NCBI GenBank assembly: GCA_902561075.1
Contig: CACEOC010000003.1
Location: 1-52,500 of the forward strand
Reading direction: 5' to 3'
Length of the DNA: 52,500 nucleotides
From: an uncultured Pelagibacteraceae bacterium
Lineage (GTDB): Bacteria > Pseudomonadota > Alphaproteobacteria > Pelagibacterales > Pelagibacteraceae
A program made the position numbers and the translations under genes. The notes beneath the pieces are model-generated. The model made no database searches, was not told where the DNA came from, and worked only from the letters and a program-made list of their open reading frames with translations. Below, one piece after another: positions 7,936 through 15,070 of the stretch. Every line of letters begins with the position of its first letter. Within the stretch, counting starts at the first letter, position 1.

Positions 7936-7987
7936 TCATTTTATAAATTTAAAATAAACAATAATTAGTATAAAACAAAGAAAGGAC

Positions 7988-8062
7988 GCTGCCGTCGTAT
8001 AATAGTTATTACTCCCGCCTGTGGAGCGGGCTATCTTGGTGCAATTCCAAGCGGCAGTACCA
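7988..8062 (+). tRNA. tRNA-His (anticodon GTG), without encoded G-1
   Basis: The acceptor GCTGCCG pairs with CGGCAGT, giving a terminal G1-U72 pair. Discriminator A73 and an encoded CCA follow. The base before G1 is C, so the universal tRNA-His G-1:C73 pair is absent. The anticodon stem CCCGC/GCGGG carries loop CTGTGGA; the T stem is CTTGG/CCAAG. The T loop is TGCAATT, with G at position 55 where T (pseudouridine) is normal, and the D loop AATAGTTA lacks the GG pair. This matches the derived tRNA-His identity set (no G-1, U72, A73) described for a subgroup of Alphaproteobacteria. Confidence 0.96.
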
Positions 8063-8066
8063 AAAA

Positions 8067-9452
8067 ATGGAAAAAGATAAAAATTTAACACCTAGTTTGC
8101 CAAAAGGCTTTAGGGACAGATGGGGCAAGGAGTTAGCTCTTAAGAAAAAGATATTAAGTTTAGTAGAAGAAACTTTTATTAAATATGGATTTGTGCCATT
8201 AGAAACGCCTCCAATGGAAATAAGCTCCAATATTGGATCTTTTCTAAATAATGATAAAGAAAACCCAATGTCTGATGTTTTTTCATTTAGTGACGAAAAA
8301 GAGTCTCTAACTTTAAGGTACGATATGAGTGCACCTTTAGCCAGATTTGTTGCACAAAATTACAGAGATTTAGTTTTTCCATTTAAGCGTTACGCATATG
8401 GAGATGTTTTTAGAAGAGAGAAACCTGACAATGCCAGATATAGGTCATTTATGCAATTTGATGCTGACATAATAGGAAACGTCAATGAAGCACAAGCAGA
8501 TGGAGAGATCTGTAACATTATTGCTGATACATTTAAAAGTTGTGGATTAAAAAAGGATCAATTTATAATAAATGTATCTAACAGAAAAATTATACAGGGT
8601 TTACTTTCTGATATTAAAATAAACGAGGAGCAGGAGACAAAAGTTATTAGAGCAATTGATAAATTAGACCGTTTAGGTACACAAGGAGTAAAAGATCTCC
8701 TTCAGAAAGGCAGAAAAGATGAAAGTGGTGCAATAACAAAAGGTGCAAATTTAACAAAAACTCAAACTGATGCGATCTTAAATTTAATTCAGATTAAAGA
8801 CATAAGCGATTTAAAAAAATCTATTAAAAGTAAATTATCATTAGAGGGGATAGAAGAACTTGAAAAATTATTTGAAATTCTGGCAAAAGGAAAATTTCTT
8901 GATTTTGTCAAATTAAACTTAAATATTGTGAGGGGGTTAGCATATTATTCTGGTAATTGTTGGGAAACTAATCTTAATTTCAAAGCAAAAAATGCCAAAG
9001 GAAAGGATATTGAAATTGGTTCTTGCGCTAGCGGTGGAAGATATAATTCTCTAATCAAAAGATTTAAAGGTGTGGATTTTAAAGGTACAGGAATGTCCAT
9101 CGGAATTGATAGGTTTGTGTTTGCACTTAATCAAATAAACAAATCAGATCTAAACTCAAATGGTATTCTTGTACTTGTCCTCGATGAAAAATATTTAGAT
9201 GAGTATTATTTGATCGTTAATTTGTTAAGAGATAATAATATTAATTCTGAAATATATCTTGATCCGAACAAAAATATGAAGAAGCAACTTGCTTACGCAG
9301 ATAAGAAGGGTTTTTCATTAGCAATAATTTGTGGACAAGATGAGATAGATCAAAATAAAGCAACTATAAAAAAACTTAAGTCTAAAGACGAAAATAAACA
9401 ATTTACTGTACCTAGAGAAAATTTAATTAATGAAATCAAAAAATTACAATAA
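8067..9452 (+). CDS. hisS: histidyl-tRNA synthetase
   Basis: Class II synthetase that charges tRNA-His, 461 residues. Motif 1 lies near the N-terminus (about 30-60). Motif 2 reads FRREKPDNARYRSFMQFDADIIG in outline (about 116-138). The histidine-specific R-G-L-A-Y-Y block is near 290, and motif 3 G-x-x-I-G-I-D-R-F near 345. A C-terminal anticodon-binding domain follows. The MQFDAD segment is of the divergent alphaproteobacterial type rather than the E. coli type, matching the unusual tRNA just upstream. The ATG is 4 nt after the tRNA CCA, so tRNA 3' processing would leave an essentially leaderless message. It overlaps hisZ by 23 nt. Confidence 0.95.
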   Translation: MEKDKNLTPSLPKGFRDRWGKELALKKKILSLVEETFIKYGFVPLETPPMEISSNIGSFLNNDKENPMSDVFSFSDEKESLTLRYDMSAPLARFVAQNYRDLVFPFKRYAYGDVFRREKPDNARYRSFMQFDADIIGNVNEAQADGEICNIIADTFKSCGLKKDQFIINVSNRKIIQGLLSDIKINEEQETKVIRAIDKLDRLGTQGVKDLLQKGRKDESGAITKGANLTKTQTDAILNLIQIKDISDLKKSIKSKLSLEGIEELEKLFEILAKGKFLDFVKLNLNIVRGLAYYSGNCWETNLNFKAKNAKGKDIEIGSCASGGRYNSLIKRFKGVDFKGTGMSIGIDRFVFALNQINKSDLNSNGILVLVLDEKYLDEYYLIVNLLRDNNINSEIYLDPNKNMKKQLAYADKKGFSLAIICGQDEIDQNKATIKKLKSKDENKQFTVPRENLINEIKKLQ

Positions 9453-10488
9453 AGTATTTAACATACTTAAGCGTAAATATTTTAAGTATATAGAGCTAGA
9501 TCCAGTTATTGAATCAAAGTTTATACTTCAACGTTCAGGTGAAAATTTCAAAAAATATTTATTCTCTTTTTATAATTCAGATGGTCAGGAACTTTCCCTA
9601 AGGCCTGACCTTACAATTTCGTCTGTTATCAGATATGCGCAAAGTAAATCAAATAAAAAAGAAAAAGTTTTTTATACAGGTAGCGCGTTTAGAAAGTCAT
9701 ATAACAAAAAAAATGTTGTTGTTAAGCAAATCGGAATGGAAATATTTTCATCTAAGAATGAAAGTATTGATGATAAAGAAATTATAGACACATCTTTAAA
9801 AATTTTAAAGTCATCCAGGTATAGAAATTCTAAATTGAATATTGGAAATTTTAAATTATTTGAACTCCTTATTAATAAATTACAAATTCCACAAAGATGG
9901 AAGCAAAGGCTTATTAAATTCTTTTGGAATAAAAAATACTTTTCTGAACTTTTAAAAAGATTAGAAAGCAATTTGGACATAGATCCTGTAGCAGTAGCAG
10001 GTGACAAAAAAATGTATTCAAAAATGATAAAATTAAATCAAAAAAAAATAATTAATGGGAGATCTTATAAAGAGATAATAAAAAGATTTGAAAGCAAAAT
10101 AAATGATCCTAGGCAGTCAGAAAGTGGAAAAAAAAGTGCAAAAATAATTAAAGAATTTCTTAAAATAAAGTGCTCATTAAATAACGCACCAAATGTATTA
10201 AATAAATTTTTTAAGAAGCATAATTTAAATATTTTTGTAAACAAATATTTTTTTCCAATTAAAAACTTAAAAATAAAAAAAACAAAATTTGAGTTTTCAA
10301 CAAGCATTGGAAGAGGTAGAGAAGTTGAGTTTTACAATTCCCTTATATTTTCATTGGATGTTAAAAAGAAAAATAAATTTGTTAATCTAATATCTGGCGG
10401 CAGGTTTGATGAATTAACATCCAAGTATTTGGGTTTAAAAAAGGTACCCGCAGTTGGTGCTGCGGTCAATTTATCTAATTATGAATAA
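9430..10488 (+). CDS. hisZ: ATP phosphoribosyltransferase regulatory subunit
   Basis: A HisRS-like paralogue, 352 residues, that does not charge tRNA but forms a complex with short-form HisG and carries the histidine feedback site. The class II fold signature is visible in SLRPDLTISSVIRYAQ (about 56-71) and in the C-terminal L-I-S-G-G-R-F-D-E-L (about 318-327). It lacks the synthetase-specific R-G-L-A-Y-Y block and the anticodon domain, as HisZ should. It lies between hisS and a HisG of about 229 residues, which has no room for the C-terminal regulatory domain of the long form, consistent with need for HisZ. The gene end overlaps hisG by 8 nt. Confidence 0.9.
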   Translation: MKSKNYNKVFNILKRKYFKYIELDPVIESKFILQRSGENFKKYLFSFYNSDGQELSLRPDLTISSVIRYAQSKSNKKEKVFYTGSAFRKSYNKKNVVVKQIGMEIFSSKNESIDDKEIIDTSLKILKSSRYRNSKLNIGNFKLFELLINKLQIPQRWKQRLIKFFWNKKYFSELLKRLESNLDIDPVAVAGDKKMYSKMIKLNQKKIINGRSYKEIIKRFESKINDPRQSESGKKSAKIIKEFLKIKCSLNNAPNVLNKFFKKHNLNIFVNKYFFPIKNLKIKKTKFEFSTSIGRGREVEFYNSLIFSLDVKKKNKFVNLISGGRFDELTSKYLGLKKVPAVGAAVNLSNYE

Positions 10489-11170
10489 AGATAACATAAA
10501 CATTGGAATAGTTTCAAAAGGAAGATTAAAAAACTTCACAGAAAACCTATTAAGAAAAAGAAAATTAAAAATATTTTCTGAAAGAGGAGAAAGAGATTTA
10601 TTTGGTAAAATAAAAGGTAAGTCAAATATAAGAGTTTTATTTTTACACGCTCGTGAAATAATTGAACAATTGTCAATTGGAAATTTAGATATAGGAATTA
10701 GTGGGTATGATCTTTTAAAAGAATCAGAGATTAATATTCAAAAAAAAATTAATTTGGTTAAAAGGCTTCCATTTGGTTACGCCAACTTGGTGCTTGCTGT
10801 TAGAGAAGAAAATATTGATCTTTTTACAACCTTAGATTTGGATGAAGTAGCGGACGAATTTAGAAAAAAAAATAAAACCTTAGTAAGAATTGGCACTAAA
10901 TATCCAAATTTAACGAGATCATTTCTATATGAGAGGGGTGTAACAAACTTTCAAATTGTTAAGTCTTTAGGAGCCACAGAACTTATGCCAATCATAGGAA
11001 CTGCAGAATTCATAAGTGACATAACTTCTTCAGGTCAAACTTTAAAAGCTAACAAATTAAGAGTATTAAATGACGGTGAAATACTGAGGTCACAAGCATG
11101 TATTTTTACCTCAAAAATTAGTCAAAAAAAAAAGGGATTAAATGATCTTATCAAGTTACTTTCCAGATAA
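10481..11170 (+). CDS. hisG: ATP phosphoribosyltransferase, short form
   Basis: First step of histidine synthesis: condensation of ATP with PRPP. I choose the ATG at 10481 (229 aa, MNKDNINIGIVSKGRL). The frame is open upstream with a TTG, but that part lies inside hisZ. Visible features: the G-I-V-S-K-G-R-L start, GDLDIG-like NLDIGISGYDLL (about 70-81), RIGTKYPNLTRSFL (about 137-150) and the PRPP-binding stretch with GATELMPIIGTAEFI-x-D. It is the last gene of the tRNA-His-hisS-hisZ-hisG unit. Confidence 0.93.
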   Translation: MNKDNINIGIVSKGRLKNFTENLLRKRKLKIFSERGERDLFGKIKGKSNIRVLFLHAREIIEQLSIGNLDIGISGYDLLKESEINIQKKINLVKRLPFGYANLVLAVREENIDLFTTLDLDEVADEFRKKNKTLVRIGTKYPNLTRSFLYERGVTNFQIVKSLGATELMPIIGTAEFISDITSSGQTLKANKLRVLNDGEILRSQACIFTSKISQKKKGLNDLIKLLSR

Positions 11171-11287
11171 TTTATCTTTCCAATAGTTTAGTATAATTTT
11201 GATTACATCGATGTTTTTGTATAATAAATATATCGAAATAATAAATAGAACTACAATTAAAAATTTAATTAATAAGAATATATCCAT
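11156..11287 (-). CDS. possible 43-aa single-pass membrane protein
   Basis: Minus-strand ORF, ATG at 11287, TAA at 11156-11158, overlapping the hisG end by 15 nt. The product starts MDIFLLIKFLIVVLFIISIY, a clean hydrophobic helix, and continues with a short charged tail containing KNID and NYWKDK. The gap at 11171-11322 has no other gene. A + strand frame across it gives only a Lys/Asn/Ile-rich peptide. I recognise no family and see no ribosome site, so this may be chance in AT-rich DNA. Confidence 0.35.
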   Translation of the reverse strand: MDIFLLIKFLIVVLFIISIYLLYKNIDVIKIILNYWKDKLSGK

Positions 11288-11322
11288 ATTACTAAAATTT
11301 ATTTAGTATATACTATGAGTTA

Positions 11323-12420
11323 ATGGAATCATTAATATTATATATTATTTTATTTATAACCATTGTAATTGGTTCATATTTAATTTTTAAAATTAATAAT
11401 ATTCAAAAAAATATTAAAAATGAAAATAATAGTGAAGATATGAATTCGCTAAAAGAGTCAATAAATACTCAGATTAATAGTGTTTCTTCTTCACTAAACA
11501 CACAAATGGCAAGTATGTCCTCATCTTTTAACAATTTATCAAAAGATGTTACAAAAGATATGACACAAGCACTTACATCAGTTAATGAAAAAGTTGCAGC
11601 TTTTAATATTCAAGTTGAAGATTTAAATAAAAGTCAAATGAGTATTAACAAGATATTAGCAGGAGTTAAAAAGTTTGGTACTTTGGCTGAATTCAGCCTA
11701 GGATCATTATTGCAAGATCTTCTTCCTGCTTCTCAATATAGCTCAAATGTTAAAACGAAAGACGACAGTGGAGAAAATGTTGAGTTTGCTATTAAACTCC
11801 AAGGTGGTGTTATGGTTCCAGTCGACAGTCATTTTCCAGTTGAAAAATTTAATGCGATACAAGACGCTTTTAAAAACGAGGATAAAAAGGCAGCAGCAGA
11901 AGCAAGAAGAAATTTAGCAAGAGCTTTTAGAGATAAAGGTAAATCAATAAATGACAAATATATCAATCCACCAAAGACAACAGATTTTGCAATTGTGTAT
12001 GCTCCAACAGAAAGTTTATTTTCAGAATTAAGTTCATATCAAGATCCAACAACAAAAGAATTATTGACACAAGAATTGATGAAAAAATATAAAGTGATTA
12101 TTTTAGGACCAAATACTTTGTCAGCATATCTACAATCATTACATATGGGTTTTCAAACTCTAAAAGTACAAAAACATGCAACAGAAATTTATGATCATTT
12201 AAAAACAATCAGTACTAGATTTTCTAACCATTTTGACAATATATATAAATTAAGAAAAAAATTAGAGGACGCGATGGCAGTTGTGGATAGTTTTGGTAAA
12301 GATGCTAGATCAATTACCAGAACTCTAGAGAATATTAAAGATCCTGGACAAATAGAAAATGCTGTTAAAAACGAGAATGTAGAAAAATTTGTTGAAACCT
12401 CAAAGCAAGCAAAGATTTAA
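11323..12420 (+). CDS. rmuC: DNA recombination protein RmuC
   Basis: RmuC family proteins carry a nuclease-like fold and limit rearrangements at inverted repeats in E. coli. The 365-residue product has an N-terminal membrane helix (about 3-22), a long coiled-coil of Ser/Gln/Asn-rich heptads (about 30-110), and the family core. The core shows GTLAEFSLGSLLQDLLP (about 119-135), VPVDSHFPVEKF (about 165-176), K-Y-I-N-P-P-x-T-T-D-F-A-I-V-Y-A-P-T-E, and a C-terminal G-F-Q-T-L-K-x-Q-K-x-A segment. It is followed by two more DNA-processing genes. Confidence 0.9.
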   Translation: MESLILYIILFITIVIGSYLIFKINNIQKNIKNENNSEDMNSLKESINTQINSVSSSLNTQMASMSSSFNNLSKDVTKDMTQALTSVNEKVAAFNIQVEDLNKSQMSINKILAGVKKFGTLAEFSLGSLLQDLLPASQYSSNVKTKDDSGENVEFAIKLQGGVMVPVDSHFPVEKFNAIQDAFKNEDKKAAAEARRNLARAFRDKGKSINDKYINPPKTTDFAIVYAPTESLFSELSSYQDPTTKELLTQELMKKYKVIILGPNTLSAYLQSLHMGFQTLKVQKHATEIYDHLKTISTRFSNHFDNIYKLRKKLEDAMAVVDSFGKDARSITRTLENIKDPGQIENAVKNENVEKFVETSKQAKI

Positions 12421-12456
12421 TTTAATTTTAAACAATATCACAATATAAAAGACAAA

Positions 12457-13146
12457 ATGAAGTGGAATACAAAGTTTAATTATCCAAGATCCTCAAGGTC
12501 CAACGAAGATGGAATGAGAAAATATTTATCGGGCAATGAAAAATATCCAAGTGTAACAAGTATATTAAGTTTAACAAAATCTGAGGAAGACAAAGCGTCT
12601 TTGGAATTATGGAAACAAAGAGTAGGGTATAAAGAGGCAAATAGGATTAAAACTGATGCATCTAGAAGAGGAACATCTCTTCATTCGTATATTGAGGATT
12701 ATTTAAGAGGAAGAGTTAACGACAGTTTTTTTGAAAGTAATGAGCAGCATAAAAATATGGCAAAGGTCATCATTGAAAATGGTATTAAAGGTAAGTTAGA
12801 CGAAATTTATGGAATGGAGGCAACTCTGATTAATCCAAATGATAAATACGCTGGTACTGCAGACTTAATAGGAATTTATAAAGGAAATGAAACAATAATT
12901 GATTTTAAACAAGCAAACAGACCAAAAAAAGCTGATTATATTCAAGATTATTTTTTACAACTTGGAGCTTATACATTAGCCCATAATGTTGTTTATAAAA
13001 CAAATATTTCATCAGGAGTTATTCTATTATGCACCGTGGATAACCTATATCAAGATTTCATAATTGAAGGTCCAGAATTACAAATGTATCAAAATTTATT
13101 TCTTGGAAGATTAAAAATGTTTAATGAGCTTAAGAATTCAGCTTGA
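12457..13146 (+). CDS. PD-(D/E)XK nuclease, MGME1/RecB-like exonuclease
   Basis: A 229-residue protein with a readable PD-(D/E)XK core. An R-G-T-x-x-H motif has H76, with E121 after it. D136 lies in GTADLIG, the D149-F-K151 strand in TIIDFKQANRPK, and Q168/Y172 in the QLGAY motif that is typical of RecB-type nucleases. The opening YPSVTSIL resembles that of the mitochondrial exonuclease MGME1 and phage relatives. The likely activity is single-strand-specific DNA exonuclease; substrate and partners are unknown. The gene sits between rmuC and exonuclease I, with a 36-bp gap on the left and 120 bp on the right. Confidence 0.75.
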   Translation: MKWNTKFNYPRSSRSNEDGMRKYLSGNEKYPSVTSILSLTKSEEDKASLELWKQRVGYKEANRIKTDASRRGTSLHSYIEDYLRGRVNDSFFESNEQHKNMAKVIIENGIKGKLDEIYGMEATLINPNDKYAGTADLIGIYKGNETIIDFKQANRPKKADYIQDYFLQLGAYTLAHNVVYKTNISSGVILLCTVDNLYQDFIIEGPELQMYQNLFLGRLKMFNELKNSA

Positions 13147-13266
13147 CATTAAACTTATGTTAATTAAAAGTGATATATTAACTCAATGCTAATTGTTTAT
13201 ATGCGAATAGTTAAGTTCTTTAAAAACTTCAAATATTCCTCAAAACAAAGCTAATAAAAGGAAAAT

Positions 13267-14697
13267 ATGAATTTAGCTATATGGGACATTGAAAGCTCAA
13301 GTGCAAGTACAGATTTTGGTAGCATAATAGAGATAGGGGGAATATTAGTTGATGAAAACTTCAAAGAGAAAGATAGATTTAATCTAAGATGCAGATTACC
13401 TGAGGGAGAAATACCCCAAGCAATGGCATTGATAGTCAATAAAACAAGTATTAAGCAACTTACCCAAGGAAATTTAAGTCACTATCAAATGTTGGGAGAA
13501 ATAGAAAAAATTTTTAAAAAATGGAGCCCAGCAATTTTCTTAGGCTGGTCTAACATTGGTTTTGACGATGAAATGATAAGAAAAGAGTTTTTTAAAGGCA
13601 TTAGATATCCTTATATAACAAATGCTTCGCCAAACAAACGTCATGATGGAATTAATATTGCTAGGGCCGCTTATGCTGTAGATCAAAACATACTTGAGAC
13701 AGAAATTAACGAAAAAAATAACCCGGTATTTAAATTAGCGTCTTTAAGTAAAATGAATGGTTTTGATTCAGCCGGAGCTCACTCTGCGTTATTTGATGCA
13801 AGCTTAACTGTAAAAGTTCTTGGTTTAATAAAAAGAAAACAACCTGATACATGGAATGAGTTTCTGAGAACTTCAAATAAAATAGAGACTGAAACAATTA
13901 TAAAAAAAGAAAATATCATTACTCTTAATGAATATTTTTATGGCAAAAGTAGACTATATCTTGTTAGTCCACTTCATCCAAAATACTGTATTCATCCAAT
14001 TTATCAATGGGGTCAGGCTGTAGACCTAAGAGTTGACGTAGAGCCTTTGTTAAAAATGTCAGTAAATGAATTAAAAGCAGAAATGAAGAAAACTCCTAAA
14101 TTTTTAAGAACTATAAGATCAAACAAAGCTCCAATAATTCTTGATAAAAAATATGGTATGCAAGCAGAACCTTACAATACAATAGATTTGGAACTAATTA
14201 ACAAAAGATCTAAAATGGTTAAGGAAAATGAGTCTTTTTCACAAAATATATTAACGGCTTTGAGAGAAATTGCAGAAGATAAAGAACAATCAAAAAATCA
14301 AGAGGATATATATGCTGAGGAAAGTATTTATACAAAATTTACATCAAATAAAGATACAGCATTATTTCCTGCTTGGCATGCAGCAGATTGGAAAGATAAA
14401 TTAAGTCTTTTGTCAAAATTTGAGGATGAGAGGTTACATGGTTTTGGAAAGAAAATTATTTTTCAAGAGGCACCAGAGGTTTTGCCAAAAGACATAAGAA
14501 AAAAAATAGAACAAGGTATTGCAAAGAGAATACTAAGTACTAGTAAAGAAAAATGGTGGACAGTTTCTGCATGTTTTAGTGAAATTGACACTCTAAGAGA
14601 TAAATATTCAGATGAAAATGATGATGAAAAACTTAAATTTTTAGATGAATTAAACGATCATGTTATGACAATACAAAAAAAATACGAAAATATTTAA
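13267..14697 (+). CDS. sbcB: exodeoxyribonuclease I
   Basis: DEDDh-family 3'-5' exonuclease that degrades single-stranded DNA. The 476-residue product shows Exo I motif D7-x-E9 (WDIESSS), Exo II GWSNIGFDDEMIRKEF (D about 99), and Exo III GAHSALFDASLT with the H and D residues (about 170-180). A C-terminal SH3-like/helical region follows, normal for the family. The segment ALIVNKTSIKQL matches the Exo I substrate loop. A good ribosome site AAGGAAA precedes the ATG. Together with rmuC and the PD-(D/E)XK nuclease it makes a small DNA-end-processing cluster. Confidence 0.87.
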   Translation: MNLAIWDIESSSASTDFGSIIEIGGILVDENFKEKDRFNLRCRLPEGEIPQAMALIVNKTSIKQLTQGNLSHYQMLGEIEKIFKKWSPAIFLGWSNIGFDDEMIRKEFFKGIRYPYITNASPNKRHDGINIARAAYAVDQNILETEINEKNNPVFKLASLSKMNGFDSAGAHSALFDASLTVKVLGLIKRKQPDTWNEFLRTSNKIETETIIKKENIITLNEYFYGKSRLYLVSPLHPKYCIHPIYQWGQAVDLRVDVEPLLKMSVNELKAEMKKTPKFLRTIRSNKAPIILDKKYGMQAEPYNTIDLELINKRSKMVKENESFSQNILTALREIAEDKEQSKNQEDIYAEESIYTKFTSNKDTALFPAWHAADWKDKLSLLSKFEDERLHGFGKKIIFQEAPEVLPKDIRKKIEQGIAKRILSTSKEKWWTVSACFSEIDTLRDKYSDENDDEKLKFLDELNDHVMTIQKKYENI

Positions 14698-14755
14698 TGT
14701 GGATAATATCAATATTATATGTTGATTATAAATTAAATTTTAATATATAAGAATT

Positions 14756-15070
14756 ATGCCTACAGTCAAATCTACAGATGAAACTTTTGAAAAAATGATT
14801 AAAGACAATAAAATTGTTGTAACAGATTTTTGGGCATCCTGGTGCAATCCATGTTTAATGATCGCTCCACATCTTGAGGCAATTTCTGATGAAATGAAAG
14901 ATGTAGTTGTGGCTAAACATAACATTGATGAGGAACCAAATACTCCAACTAAGTTTGGAGTAAGAGGTATTCCAACTATGCTTTTATTTAAAGATGGAGA
15001 ATTAGCAAGCACAAAAGTTGGAGCTACTACAAAATCTAATATTCAAGATTGGATTAAAGAAAATCTTTAA
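14756..15070 (+). CDS. trxA: thioredoxin with WCNPC active site
   Basis: A 104-residue cytoplasmic thioredoxin. The active site reads W29-C30-N31-P32-C33, with Asn replacing the usual Gly of WCGPC; the preceding DFWAS and the cis-Pro loop GIPTMLLF-x-DG are normal. The G-to-N change at the position next to the nucleophilic Cys may shift redox potential or partner choice. The gene is convergent with folC (4-nt overlap), and trxA next to folC-accD-trpA is the ancestral alphaproteobacterial order. Confidence 0.93.
   Translation: MPTVKSTDETFEKMIKDNKIVVTDFWASWCNPCLMIAPHLEAISDEMKDVVVAKHNIDEEPNTPTKFGVRGIPTMLLFKDGELASTKVGATTKSNIQDWIKENL

Noticed and set aside
10454-10480. Upstream TTG start for hisG
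   Set aside because: It lies within conserved hisZ sequence; the ATG at 10481 gives the standard HisG beginning.
13143-13179. TTGACA as a -35 for exonuclease I
   Set aside because: The only TATATT-like -10 is 25 nt away, too far for a normal sigma70 promoter.
13186-13254. 22-codon ORF before exonuclease I as a leader peptide
   Set aside because: No amino acid enrichment, no ribosome site and no matching function downstream; likely chance.
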